Assembly (NCBI GenBank): GCA_026391295.1
Contig: JAPLDS010000022.1
Span: 1 to 45,158 of the forward strand
Direction: 5' to 3'
Source: Bacteroidia bacterium
GTDB taxonomy: Bacteria > Bacteroidota > Bacteroidia > Bacteroidales > Prolixibacteraceae
Length of the DNA: 45,158 nt
A program made the translations under genes and the position numbers. Shown piece after piece: positions 1-8,841 of the stretch. How positions within the stretch are numbered: the first letter of the stretch is position 1; every line of letters starts with the position of its first letter. The notes beneath the pieces are model-generated. The model was given only the letters and a program-made list of their open reading frames with translations, was not told the origin of the DNA and ran no database searches.

Positions 1-419
1 ACAAAACCATCGGATGCATTATGATTCAAACGTAATCCAAATGAGCCGGTCTGCGACTTAGGAACATTTAAAGAGAATGATCCCAAAATTGAGTTGGATG
101 TACCAACACCAACTTTAAAATCCCCAATTCCCAACTCCTTCGATTTGGCACTATTTACATCGGCCGCTTGAATAGCCGAGGCGCTAAATCCAGCGCTAAT
201 TGGACGACTTTCAATTGAATATTTAAACTCAGGAGTAAAACGTGTTGTGTCTTCAAACAATGGCAATAGGTTCAACTTATTCGCCTTAGACATGGACGGA
301 TGATAAGCTTTCATAACCTCTACAGATTGATTCAGCTTAGTGGTATCTTTTTGTGCACTTGTAGTGGTGACAAAACTTACTAAAAACAGCAGCAAAATAG
401 CTAGATGTAAATATTTCAT
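1..419 (-). CDS. Outer-membrane-type protein, N-terminal part (runs off the window)
   Basis: The reading frame is open from an ATG at 419 to the left edge, so only about 139 N-terminal residues are visible. It opens with a clear signal peptide (MKYLHLAILLLFLVSF, then TTTSAQ). Next comes a stretch with VEVMKAYHPSM and FKYSIESRPI, then glycine- and serine-rich alternating segments ending in SFGLRLNHNAS that look like the first strands of a beta-barrel. This pattern matches a conserved Bacteroidota outer-membrane protein often encoded next to a large TPR protein. It starts 9 nt after the stop of that upstream TPR gene, so the two are probably co-transcribed. The ribosome site TTAGGACC lies directly before the ATG. 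Exact function is unknown; a TonB-dependent-receptor-like barrel is an inference. Confidence 0.7.
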   Translation of the reverse strand, partial: MKYLHLAILLLFLVSFVTTTSAQKDTTKLNQSVEVMKAYHPSMSKANKLNLLPLFEDTTRFTPEFKYSIESRPISAGFSASAIQAADVNSAKSKELGIGDFKVGVGTSNSILGSFSLNVPKSQTGSFGLRLNHNASDGF

Positions 420-428
420 GGTCCTAAT

Positions 429-3400
429 TTATTTCTTTATTGTTTCATCACCTGTTGATTGAGGTGCAGAAACAGCCTTTTCAGTTGATGCATTTGAAGC
501 CTCCAAAGCCTTTAGCGCTTGCTGAGCCTCTTCAATGATTCCATCCTCTTTTTGCTCATAATTTTCAATAATACTTTTTAATGTATTAGTTGCCTGAAAA
601 ACATCTTTTTGCTTCTCGTACACTTTAGCCAACAGCAAGAAACTCTTACCAAGCCAATATTGATGAGGAGTATTTTTTTCAATGAAATCATTCACCTCAT
701 CTTCAGCTTCCTTCAATTTATTTTCACCCAGATAATATTCGCAAACGCGATATTTTGCTTCAGCACCCTCTAAAGACTTTGCATCTAAGGCAAGTTTGCG
801 CCAAAGAGGAAGAGCCTTTAAAGGTTCATGCAGCTCAATAGCAGATTTTGCAGATTTAAAAACAACTTCTCGATCAAGCTCTGGTGGAATTTTATCCATA
901 CTTCTGATCTTAAGTCCCATCTTAAAAGCCTCATCAAACTGTTTTAATTCGAAGTAGCAACGCAAACGCCCAACCAATGAAAGCAGAGAACCATCAGTGT
1001 TGCTTGCAGCTGTTTCTAAACGTTGGTAATAGTCTAGGGCCTTTGGGTAGTCAGCAGCTTTGTAGGCAAGTTCTGACCCTTTTAACAGCGCGTTCTCAGT
1101 AAAAATATTTGCTGGTTGAGTAATGATAAAATTATAATTAACCAACGCCTCATCAAATTTACCTGCATTATATGCCATTTCTGCCTTGTAAAAATTCACA
1201 TTTAGGATAAAATTCCCAGCAGGAAAATCAACGAGGTACTTCCCAAGCTCTTCCGTAGCCCTTGGATCCTTTGCCATATAAAGCTTTTCAGCGGCATAGT
1301 AGGTAAGAGAATCTTGCTCATTCTGTGACGGCGTAGCTGACTGCCCAAGCGACTTTGCATAACTGATATAGTCCCCAACCTTATTGGTCTCTACATAATT
1401 ATTTTTTATTCCTGATAAGGCGCTTTTGGCTTCAGGGCTGTTGGGATAATTCTCGGCCACTTGTTTAAAATAAGCCGTTGAAGCGTCAAAATCAGTTCCA
1501 TTATAGGCCAGAAGTCCAAGTTGTATTAAGGCCTTCGGCTTATAAGGACTTGAGGGATAAGTCGCGATCATAGCCTTGTAATTCTCAATCGCCTTTGCGT
1601 TATCTTGAAGCCGCTCAAAAGCTCTGCCAGTCTCAAACAGCGCATCATCTAAATAATTTGACTTTGGAAACTCACTGGGAAACTGGCTTAGCTCGCTAAT
1701 TTTAACCGAGTGATCATTCAACAACCCGTGACAGAATGCCTTCTGAAATAGGGCATAATCAGCATCAGTCGATCCATTCTCATAGGCCTGTTGATAATAG
1801 CCAATGGCCTCCGAGAATCGACTTCTCACAAAACTGCAATCACCCAATCGATTTAAAGCATCCGAATAAAGCGGAATTCCCTTATTCTGTTTACCCTCGG
1901 TATATTTAACAAGCCAACTTGCTGCCCCTTCGTAATCTTCTTTGTTAAAGATTATATAGCCGATATTATAGTTCGAGGTTGCCAACTCTTTTAGCCCATT
2001 AGAAGCTGGAATAGCTTGAAATTTATGATAATCAACAAGGGCCTCTTCCGTTTTACCTAAACGGAAATAGGCTTCGGCTCTCCAATAATAACTTAAGGCG
2101 TAGAAATTATTTTTAGCTCCATTGAACGCACTTAGCTTTTCGAATAAACTTAATGCATCCTTAAATTTAAGATCCCTAAATAATTCGATTCCCCGATTTA
2201 AAACAACCCGCTGATAGGCCTTCTTTATGGAACTGCTTTTTATTTTAATCTTTTCCGATGCCGTTAGCGCATCTTTATAGTTGCGTGTTGTCATAAACAC
2301 CTTGCTCAGATATTCATAAGCAACCTTATTATTCTCTGAGTTTGGATATTCAGAAATGTAACGATCAAAGGCTTTTATCGACTCATTAAAGGGCGAATAA
2401 TTAAGCTCATAGGTTATTTTAGCGTATTGAAATAAGGCATCTTCCTTGATGGTAGGATCAAAATCTAAACTGGAAGCATTTTGAAATGCCATCATAGCCT
2501 TCTGTTTATCTTCCAACTTTACATATAATCCAGCTAGCTCATAATAGCTATTTTGACCTAAAGCATCTTTTTTCTGAGTCGATTTTTCTAAATTTGAAAT
2601 CGCAGCTTCTGTCAGTCCAACTTTACCTTGACAATACCCTGCAACATAATACTGCAATAAAGTGATATCTTTTTCCTTTTCATACAGTTCAATATATGGG
2701 ATGGCCGACTTATATTCACCTAGCTTATAATAAGATACAGCCAATGTCTTAGCCAACTCCAGTTTTCGAACGGCTTTAGCAGAGTTCATTAAAGCTGGCC
2801 CCATTTCAACTACCGTCTGATATTTCTCTTGCGCAAAATAGATCTGAGCCTTGTAAAATGGAATCTCAGCACTAAACAAAGGCGACTTCTCAATTTTCTG
2901 AAATTCGGCCAATGCTAAATCATATTTGCCATCCAAAAAACAGATATGGGCCCAATAGTATTTTGAGATCTCAGCATAGTTACCCGGTTGATCTTTTAGT
3001 TCAGCAAAATTAACTTTGGCGATATCTCGCTTACCTAATTCAAGATTACAATATCCAGATTTATAGATAAATTCATCCAGATCATCACCCTTTAATCCTT
3101 GCTGCTCGATCTTTTGGTAGGATACAATAGCTAGTTTATAGTTTTTGCGGCTAAATGCAGAATTGGCAAGACTCAGATAAGCCTTATTTACATGGGGTGA
3201 ATTTGGATTATCTTGAACAAACTGTTCCATTAAAGCTTTGCCATTGGCATTACCCATTTCTAAAGCGCAAAGTCGAAGAAAATAGTCAGATTCCTCAGCG
3301 AATGTAGAGCCGACTTCTGATAGGGCCGCTAATTTTTGAAAATCTAAAATTGCAGCACCATAATTATTGGTTTCAATATGATTTAATCCAGATCGATAAT

Positions 3401-3503
3401 ATTCGTTACAGAGTTCAGAAGTCCGAATTATTTGACCATTCAGAGCAAGAGTGAAAAGCAAAAAGAGCGCAAACACCTGTAGTTTCTTGCTGTATATTTT
3501 CAT
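429..3503 (-). CDS. Large secreted tetratricopeptide repeat (TPR) protein
   Basis: This 1024-residue protein has an N-terminal signal peptide (residues 1-23, MKIYSKKLQVFALFLLFTLA followed by LNGQ). The remainder is almost entirely helical TPR-type repeats from about residue 30 to 990, for example units with YKLAIVSYQKIEQ, YAEISKYYWAH, FDASTAYFKQVAENYP and YPKALDYYQRLE. The C-terminal tail is low-complexity and charged. Such proteins are exported to the periplasm or outer membrane and act as scaffolds for envelope proteins. No catalytic motif is visible. The outer-membrane gene 9 nt downstream suggests a shared role in envelope assembly. A TATATTTG box on the minus strand at 3635-3628 is a candidate promoter with a leader of about 120 nt. 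Specific function is not known. Confidence 0.85.
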   Translation of the reverse strand: MKIYSKKLQVFALFLLFTLALNGQIIRTSELCNEYYRSGLNHIETNNYGAAILDFQKLAALSEVGSTFAEESDYFLRLCALEMGNANGKALMEQFVQDNPNSPHVNKAYLSLANSAFSRKNYKLAIVSYQKIEQQGLKGDDLDEFIYKSGYCNLELGKRDIAKVNFAELKDQPGNYAEISKYYWAHICFLDGKYDLALAEFQKIEKSPLFSAEIPFYKAQIYFAQEKYQTVVEMGPALMNSAKAVRKLELAKTLAVSYYKLGEYKSAIPYIELYEKEKDITLLQYYVAGYCQGKVGLTEAAISNLEKSTQKKDALGQNSYYELAGLYVKLEDKQKAMMAFQNASSLDFDPTIKEDALFQYAKITYELNYSPFNESIKAFDRYISEYPNSENNKVAYEYLSKVFMTTRNYKDALTASEKIKIKSSSIKKAYQRVVLNRGIELFRDLKFKDALSLFEKLSAFNGAKNNFYALSYYWRAEAYFRLGKTEEALVDYHKFQAIPASNGLKELATSNYNIGYIIFNKEDYEGAASWLVKYTEGKQNKGIPLYSDALNRLGDCSFVRSRFSEAIGYYQQAYENGSTDADYALFQKAFCHGLLNDHSVKISELSQFPSEFPKSNYLDDALFETGRAFERLQDNAKAIENYKAMIATYPSSPYKPKALIQLGLLAYNGTDFDASTAYFKQVAENYPNSPEAKSALSGIKNNYVETNKVGDYISYAKSLGQSATPSQNEQDSLTYYAAEKLYMAKDPRATEELGKYLVDFPAGNFILNVNFYKAEMAYNAGKFDEALVNYNFIITQPANIFTENALLKGSELAYKAADYPKALDYYQRLETAASNTDGSLLSLVGRLRCYFELKQFDEAFKMGLKIRSMDKIPPELDREVVFKSAKSAIELHEPLKALPLWRKLALDAKSLEGAEAKYRVCEYYLGENKLKEAEDEVNDFIEKNTPHQYWLGKSFLLLAKVYEKQKDVFQATNTLKSIIENYEQKEDGIIEEAQQALKALEASNASTEKAVSAPQSTGDETIKK

Positions 3504-3603
3504 TTTTAAAATTTAAGTATTCTAAAATCCGTTAAAGTCAACCTTTAAATTCACCTGAATTTTACTCCAAAACAGACTTACTAAAAAAACCGATGAATAT
3601 CAT

Positions 3604-3611
3604 TAGTTTTG
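3604..3611 (+). promoter_or_regulatory. Promoter -7 box for ftsE-murB
   Basis: TAGTTTTG matches the Bacteroidota -7 consensus TAnnTTTG exactly. It lies 49 nt before the GTG of ftsE, giving a leader of about 40 nt. No convincing -33 TTG is present at the expected spacing. Confidence 0.55.
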
Positions 3612-3627
3612 CAAATAGGTGCTTTTA

Positions 3628-3635
3628 CAAATATA
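3628..3635 (-). promoter_or_regulatory. Promoter -7 box for the TPR / outer-membrane gene pair
   Basis: Read on the minus strand this is TATATTTG, an exact match to TAnnTTTG. It points to the TPR gene starting at 3503 and lies only 16 bp from the opposing ftsE box, so the two divergent promoters would overlap. No -33 element is obvious. Confidence 0.45.
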
Positions 3636-3660
3636 GACTTTATAAAAAACTATTTGAACC

Positions 3661-4401
3661 GTGGAGCCAATCATTGAACTAAAAAATACGGACATTTATC
3701 AACGTGATCAATTGGTCCTAAAAAACATCAATCTCTTGATAAACAAAGGAGAATTCCTCTATGTTATTGGGAAGGTAGGGAGTGGGAAAACTAGTCTGTT
3801 GAAAACTTTGTACCACGAATTACCCATGCGCGTAGGCACAGGGTCAATCTGTGGCTATCAATTGCACAAAATACACTCAAATGAGGTTCCGCTTTTGCGA
3901 CGTAAACTTGGAATTGTTTTTCAGGATTTCCAGTTACTGACAGATCGTTCAGTTTTTCTAAACCTTCAATTTGTGTTGAAAGCTACTGGCTGGCACGATG
4001 ATAAATTAATTCAAAAAAGGATTGAAAAAGTTCTAAATCAGGTTCAGATGGAAAATGCTGGATCACGCATGCCTCACCAGCTTTCGGGAGGGGAACAACA
4101 ACGAATTGTTATTGCGAGGGCATTATTAAATGATCCTGAGATAATTCTTGCCGATGAACCCACTGGAAACCTTGATCCAGAGACATCTGAATCCATCCTT
4201 AACTTGTTTAAAGATATTCATAATCAAGGTAAAACCGTTGTCATGGCAACACACGACTACCCTCTTATTAAAAAGTTCCCAGCTCGTACAATGATCTGTG
4301 AAGGCGTGAGTATCAATGAATATAACAGTGACTTGACATTGGTTGATTTCGAAACTTTGTTGGAACCAACACCAACTAAGAAAACTAAAAAAGGGATCTA
4401 A
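3661..4401 (+). CDS. ftsE: Cell-division ABC transporter ATP-binding protein FtsE
   Basis: This is an ABC ATPase of 246 residues. Walker A is GKVGSGKTS (about 37-45), followed by a Q-loop in VFQDFQ, the signature LSGGEQQR, Walker [13 protein letters not shown] and an H-loop in ATHD. The sequence is of the FtsE/LolD type. FtsE pairs with the membrane protein FtsX at the division septum and transmits ATP hydrolysis to periplasmic peptidoglycan hydrolases. ftsX is not adjacent here, so it must lie elsewhere. The GTG start is the only one that keeps the typical N-terminus ([12 protein letters not shown]). The C-terminal 25 residues after the conserved core are polar and lysine-rich. murB follows after 6 nt, probably in one transcript. 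Confidence 0.88.
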   Translation: MEPIIELKNTDIYQRDQLVLKNINLLINKGEFLYVIGKVGSGKTSLLKTLYHELPMRVGTGSICGYQLHKIHSNEVPLLRRKLGIVFQDFQLLTDRSVFLNLQFVLKATGWHDDKLIQKRIEKVLNQVQMENAGSRMPHQLSGGEQQRIVIARALLNDPEIILADEPTGNLDPETSESILNLFKDIHNQGKTVVMATHDYPLIKKFPARTMICEGVSINEYNSDLTLVDFETLLEPTPTKKTKKGI

Positions 4402-4407
4402 CAGACC

Positions 4408-5433
4408 ATGCATATCTTACAGAAAAACTATTCTCTAAAATCCCTAAACACGTTTGGGATTGATGCGAAAGCCAAATATTATCTGACCTTTGATGCTCCT
4501 CAAGACTTTGCTCAGTTTTTTGATCAATACCCATCATTAAAACTAGAGAAAAAACTATTTCTAGGTGCAGGAAGTAACTTATTATTTGTGACCGATTTCG
4601 ATGGACTAATCATACATCCAAAGATCGAAGGGATAAAATGTGTTCATGAGGATGGTAACAGCATCGACTTAGAAGTTGGGGCTGGTGTGAACTGGGATTT
4701 CTTTGTAAATTATTGCGTTGAAAATGAATATTACGGCATTGAAAATCTATCATTAATTCCGGGAAACATCGGTGCAGTACCGGTACAAAATATTGGAGCG
4801 TATGGTGTTGAAGCCTCTTCATTAGTTTATCAGGTAAATGGCATAACGCTTGACACACTTCAATCCAAATCCATAAATGGAAAAGATTGTGAATTTGATT
4901 ATCGGACAAGTCTATTTAAAGAAAAACTTAAGGATAATTTTCTTGTTACATCGGTCATATTCAGACTTTCAAAGCAACCAAATTTTAAAATTCAATATGA
5001 AGGTTTGGTTGATAAAATAGCTCAATTTGGCCCTTTAAATATCCAAAACATCCGCAAAGCGATCATCGCTATTCGGCAGGCAAAACTTCCAGATCCCGCC
5101 GTACTGGGAAATGCAGGGAGTTTCTTCAAAAATCCTATTGTATCAGAGAACCAATCCATCCCATTAAGACAACAATATTCAGATATCCCCGTGTATCCAT
5201 TTAAACCTGGACTTGTCAAAGTTGCTGCAGGATGGTTGATAGAAAAAGCTGGATGGAAAGGGTCATCTCTTGGAAATGCAGCTGTCCATGACAGGCAGGC
5301 ACTGGTATTAATTAATAAAGGAGAGGCTTCTGGAGAAGAGATCTTTCAATTATCGCAAGCCATTGCGACTGATGTTAAGTCTAAATTCGATATTACTTTA
5401 GAAAGAGAAGTGCAACTTATCAAGGCTGACTAA
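4408..5433 (+). CDS. murB: UDP-N-acetylenolpyruvoylglucosamine reductase (MurB)
   Basis: The 341-residue protein matches full-length type I (E. coli-like) MurB, the FAD and NADPH enzyme that makes UDP-N-acetylmuramate for peptidoglycan in the cytoplasm. Visible landmarks are NTFGIDA near the N-terminus, the FAD-binding GAGSNLLF, and IPGNIGAVPVQNIGAYG. The catalytic-region motifs are YRTSLFK, GNAGSFFKNP (catalytic serine) and the C-terminal LEREVQLI, which carries the conserved glutamate. The gene follows ftsE by 6 nt, linking division and wall synthesis in one operon. It converges with mltG, and I see no convincing terminator in the 46-bp gap. Confidence 0.96.
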   Translation: MHILQKNYSLKSLNTFGIDAKAKYYLTFDAPQDFAQFFDQYPSLKLEKKLFLGAGSNLLFVTDFDGLIIHPKIEGIKCVHEDGNSIDLEVGAGVNWDFFVNYCVENEYYGIENLSLIPGNIGAVPVQNIGAYGVEASSLVYQVNGITLDTLQSKSINGKDCEFDYRTSLFKEKLKDNFLVTSVIFRLSKQPNFKIQYEGLVDKIAQFGPLNIQNIRKAIIAIRQAKLPDPAVLGNAGSFFKNPIVSENQSIPLRQQYSDIPVYPFKPGLVKVAAGWLIEKAGWKGSSLGNAAVHDRQALVLINKGEASGEEIFQLSQAIATDVKSKFDITLEREVQLIKAD

Positions 5434-5479
5434 CCCTAAAAACTCAAGAAAGAACTCTTTCAGCAACTGTTGCCGTTTC

Positions 5480-6571
5480 TTATTTGAAAATTTTTCGTTT
5501 GTTCAAGGCACTCTGATACCGTGCAGCATTTTGGTTATGCTCAGATAAGGTCTTGGCAAAGTTATGAGATCCAGAAAAATCTTCTTTTGCACAGAAATAC
5601 ATATACTGGTGACTCTCCGCATTTAACACTGCGTCCACACTAGATATTTCTGGGAAGTTAATAGGACCTGGAGGCAGACCGGCATTTTTATAGGTATTGT
5701 AAGGCGAATCAACGGTCAAATATTGAGTTAGTATCCGTTTGATTTGAAAATCCCCCAAGGCATATTTCACTGTCGGATCTGCTTGAAGAGGCCAACCCAT
5801 CTTAAATCGATTGATGTAGACCCCTGCGATGCGTGGTTTCTCGCTAGTCATGTTCGACTCTTCCTGCACAATTGAAGCGATCGTAACTACTTGAATTGGA
5901 GTTAAGGCCAATTTCACAGCCTTATCTTTTCGAGCATTGGTCCAAAATCGATCATACTCAATTTTCATTCGTGCAATAAACTCCTTTGGTGAGGTATTCC
6001 AATAAAACTCATAGGTATTTGGAATAATAAGCATTGGAAACTCTTCACAAGACATTCCCAAGTCTGCCGCTACCCTATCGTCATTGAGCGTTTCAAAAAA
6101 AGCGGTACTATCAGCCTCTAAATATTTCGATAGTCGACCAGCTAAATCCTCTCTAAACCGTATATTGTTGAAAGTAACCTTTACTGACTTCTGCTTTCCG
6201 GATCGCAAGAGATTGATTAACTGATTATTATTCCATCCTTTTTGAACCTGATAAGCACCTGGAAGAACCTTTTTCGAATACCTCTTTTGTGAACTGATCC
6301 ATTTGAATGTTGACAGATCTGTTAGAATATGATTGCGATCTAAAGAATCGATAACTTGCTGAAAATCTGCACCAGTACTAATATATAAAACTTTAGAAAT
6401 AAGCACATTGGGTTTATATACTGCTAGATAATATTTACGAGCAAAAGATCCAAGGATGAACAAAAGAATAAAGCACGCCACGAGTATTCCCTTCCAAAAG
6501 ATTGAAAGTGATCTTAACCTTTGGAGAAGGCGTTGCATCATCGAGGGGAGATTATCAAATATTATGTTCAT
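5480..6571 (-). CDS. mltG: Endolytic murein transglycosylase MltG (YceG-like)
   Basis: This 363-residue inner-membrane protein has one transmembrane segment (about 28-45, ILVACFILLFILGSF) and a periplasmic YceG domain. Visible family motifs are PNTYEFYWNTS (about 184-194), the catalytic-region ASIVQEES (232-239), GVYINRFKMGWPLQADPT, and YNTYKNAGLPPGPI near 291-304. The family cleaves nascent glycan strands and sets their length. The motif written ASI(V/I)EKE in the E. coli enzyme reads ASIVQEE here, so glutamine occupies the first acidic position and glutamates follow. The gene converges with murB and is divergent from the flavodiiron gene. Confidence 0.92.
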   Translation of the reverse strand: MNIIFDNLPSMMQRLLQRLRSLSIFWKGILVACFILLFILGSFARKYYLAVYKPNVLISKVLYISTGADFQQVIDSLDRNHILTDLSTFKWISSQKRYSKKVLPGAYQVQKGWNNNQLINLLRSGKQKSVKVTFNNIRFREDLAGRLSKYLEADSTAFFETLNDDRVAADLGMSCEEFPMLIIPNTYEFYWNTSPKEFIARMKIEYDRFWTNARKDKAVKLALTPIQVVTIASIVQEESNMTSEKPRIAGVYINRFKMGWPLQADPTVKYALGDFQIKRILTQYLTVDSPYNTYKNAGLPPGPINFPEISSVDAVLNAESHQYMYFCAKEDFSGSHNFAKTLSEHNQNAARYQSALNKRKIFK

Positions 6572-6668
6572 GATCTAATAAAAACAAGGCGAAAATACGA
6601 AAAATGTTCGATAGTAAAATCAATGGTTATTTGAAATCATTATAGCTTATCGTTGCATCTATTATTCG

Positions 6669-6676
6669 TAATTTTG
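6669..6676 (+). promoter_or_regulatory. Promoter -7 box for the flavodiiron gene
   Basis: TAATTTTG matches TAnnTTTG exactly and sits 40 nt upstream of the ATG at 6717. The predicted leader is about 34 nt. Confidence 0.55.
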
Positions 6677-6716
6677 CATCTTGAAGCTGTTTGTAAATTG
6701 ATCAAAATACGACCTT

Positions 6717-7943
6717 ATGCATCACATAAAACTGGCTGAAAACATCTACTTCTTGGGATTTAATGATCGAAGGACTCACCTATTCGAAAACATCTGGCCT
6801 ATCCCGAATGGAATTTCCTATAACTCCTATTTAATTGACGATGAGAAAATCGCAATTATAGATACTGCTGAGCGCGGATTTATTGAAGATTATCTCGAGA
6901 AAATTCAAGTAATCATTGGAGAACGACAGATAGATTATCTGATTATTAACCATATGGAACCTGATCATTCTGGAGCTTTAAAAGCGATTAAAAGCAGGTA
7001 TCCCGATATAACCCTGGTTGGAAATAAGAAAACATTTGGAATTATTGAAAGTTTCAGCATCGATCCAGGCAAGGTCATGATGGTGCATGATGACGACACG
7101 CTATGTTTAGGAAAAACAACGTTGCAATTTCAGACAATTCCAATGGTGCATTGGCCTGAAACAATGGTCACCTATGATGTCAATCATAAAATACTCTTCT
7201 CTGGTGATGCTTTTGGAAGTTACGGAACATTGGATGGCGGGGTCTTCGATGATGAAATTAATTTAGATTTTTATGAGGTCGATGTGATGCGCTATTTCAC
7301 CAATATTGTAGGTAAATACTGTGCTCATACTCAAAGAGCAATGAAGAAGCTTTCGATTTTAGACATTAAAATGATCGCCTCAACGCATGGTCCTGTTTGG
7401 CGCACTGATTTAGACTGGGTACTTAGTCGGTACTCAAAATGGAGCAATTACGAAATGGAGCAAGGTGTGGTCATTGTCTATGGCTCCATGTATGGAAATA
7501 CCCAAAAAATGGCGGAGGTAATAGCCCGACAATTGAGTGTTCGAGGAATAAAAAATATTCGCGTCTACGACTCTTCTAAAACACATTCCTCCTATATCAT
7601 CAATGACATTTTTAAATACAAAGGCTTTATTGTAGGGAGCTGTGCCTATAACAATGCTTTATTCCCCAATGTAGAGACCTTATTAGCGACCATTGAGCAT
7701 ATGGCTCCCAAAGAGCATTACTTAGGTATTTTTGGGAACTTCCTTTGGAATGGCGGTGGTGTAAACAACCTCAAGAAGTTTGCGGAGATGATTAAATGGG
7801 AGATGGTATACGATCCGATAGAAGAAAAAGGGGCGCTTAAAGATGATAAATTCAAGATGTGCATGGAACTAGGTGATGCAATGGCGGATAAATTACTTCA
7901 AGAGCAACCCCCTAGAAACATGGACAAAAACCCTTGTCATTAA
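6717..7943 (+). CDS. Flavodiiron protein (FprA family A-type flavoprotein)
   Basis: The protein has 408 residues in two domains. Residues 1-245 form a metallo-beta-lactamase fold with a complete diiron ligand set: H79, E81, D83 and H84 in HMEPDHSGA, H145 in VHWPETM, D164 in SGDAFGSYG and H224 in STHGPVW. Residues 250-395 form a flavodoxin domain with the FMN phosphate loop SMYGNTQ (257-263). The family reduces oxygen to water or nitric oxide to N2O in the cytoplasm of anaerobes and microaerophiles, usually with electrons from rubredoxin. No rubredoxin gene is adjacent, so the donor must be encoded elsewhere. Its presence suggests an anaerobic or oxygen-limited host. It appears monocistronic with its own promoter. 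Confidence 0.93.
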   Translation: MHHIKLAENIYFLGFNDRRTHLFENIWPIPNGISYNSYLIDDEKIAIIDTAERGFIEDYLEKIQVIIGERQIDYLIINHMEPDHSGALKAIKSRYPDITLVGNKKTFGIIESFSIDPGKVMMVHDDDTLCLGKTTLQFQTIPMVHWPETMVTYDVNHKILFSGDAFGSYGTLDGGVFDDEINLDFYEVDVMRYFTNIVGKYCAHTQRAMKKLSILDIKMIASTHGPVWRTDLDWVLSRYSKWSNYEMEQGVVIVYGSMYGNTQKMAEVIARQLSVRGIKNIRVYDSSKTHSSYIINDIFKYKGFIVGSCAYNNALFPNVETLLATIEHMAPKEHYLGIFGNFLWNGGGVNNLKKFAEMIKWEMVYDPIEEKGALKDDKFKMCMELGDAMADKLLQEQPPRNMDKNPCH

Positions 7944-8049
7944 ACAGTTCATAGTTGACAAACAAAGCATAGAAGCATAATTAATTTTATTTCGGCCAAT
8001 AGCTCAAAAAGTTGATTCACGAACATACTCGAATCATTGACCTTTTTCT

Positions 8050-8057
8050 TACTTTTG
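8050..8057 (+). promoter_or_regulatory. Promoter -7 box that fixes the dedA start
   Basis: TACTTTTG matches TAnnTTTG exactly. It lies inside the longest possible reading frame, which begins with a TTG at 8037. Transcription from this box would start near 8064, so translation must begin later, at the ATG at 8118. Confidence 0.5.
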
Positions 8058-8117
8058 ACAAGAGTTAAAAAAATCGCGTTTGATTCAATTGTTAGGCCAA
8101 AAGATAAAATTCGTCGA

Positions 8118-8774
8118 ATGAATGAACTGTTAGAATTAGTAATACATACAGACCAAGTACTTTTGAAAATTGTCTCAGCCAATTTAATGGAGGCCTATGT
8201 CATACTATTTTTAATCATATTTAGTGAGACCGGATTACTATTCTTCCCCTTTCTGCCAGGCGATGGTTTACTTTTCTCTGCTGGTGTAATTGCAGCCTCA
8301 ACTCCATTAAATATCGTTTGGCTTGTCCCGCTTCTTATTATTGCGGCTATCTTAGGAAATGTAACGAATTATTATGTAGGGACATTCTTTGGGCACAAGC
8401 TAGAAAAAAGTCAAAATAGGTTTGTTGTCAAATATCTTATCCCTTATATTCATAAGACACGCAATTTCTATGATAAATACGGAGCAAAGTCAATTATTAT
8501 TGGTCGATTTTTCCCGGTTATCAGAACTTATATCCCATTTTTTGCTGGGTTATCAGGTTTCAAATACAGCAAATATTTCAGCTACACAGTAATAGGCTCT
8601 GTAATCTGGGTCCCTTTCTTCACCTTATTAGGCTATTTCACAGGAGAACACCCATGGGTTAAAAACAATTTCCTGCTTATATTTCTAGGATTAATCATCG
8701 TGACCTTAATCCCGTTCTTTTATAACTTATTGAAACTGATAGTCAATAAATTAATGAATACTGGAACTAAATAA
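8118..8774 (+). CDS. DedA-family membrane protein
   Basis: From the ATG at 8118 the protein has 218 residues, the usual DedA length. The reading frame extends upstream to a TTG at 8037, but a promoter box falls inside that extension and the extra residues do not resemble the family. Motifs include FSETGLLFFPFLPGDGLLF near the N-terminus, NVTNYYVGTFFG, and FYDKYGAKSIIIGRFFPVIRT, where the conserved GRFxPxxR signature reads GRFFPVIR. It is followed by YIPFFAGLSG. About four to five hydrophobic segments are visible. DedA proteins are inner-membrane transporters implicated in lipid-carrier flipping and membrane potential homeostasis; the substrate cannot be read from sequence. Confidence 0.88.
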   Translation: MNELLELVIHTDQVLLKIVSANLMEAYVILFLIIFSETGLLFFPFLPGDGLLFSAGVIAASTPLNIVWLVPLLIIAAILGNVTNYYVGTFFGHKLEKSQNRFVVKYLIPYIHKTRNFYDKYGAKSIIIGRFFPVIRTYIPFFAGLSGFKYSKYFSYTVIGSVIWVPFFTLLGYFTGEHPWVKNNFLLIFLGLIIVTLIPFFYNLLKLIVNKLMNTGTK

Positions 8775-8841
8775 TACCGCATCTCTTGGCAGGAAGCCCT
8801 TTCAGATAAAAAATATAACCTTCTGATTATTTCCCTAACTT

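Noticed and set aside
5434-5479. Terminator between convergent murB and mltG
   Set aside because: Only short inverted repeats with impossibly tight loops (GAAAGA/TCTTTC, GCAAC/GTTGC) and no T-run are present.
8037-8117. N-terminal extension of the DedA protein from the TTG at 8037
   Set aside because: A consensus promoter box at 8050-8057 lies inside it, and the shorter form has the normal family length and N-terminus.
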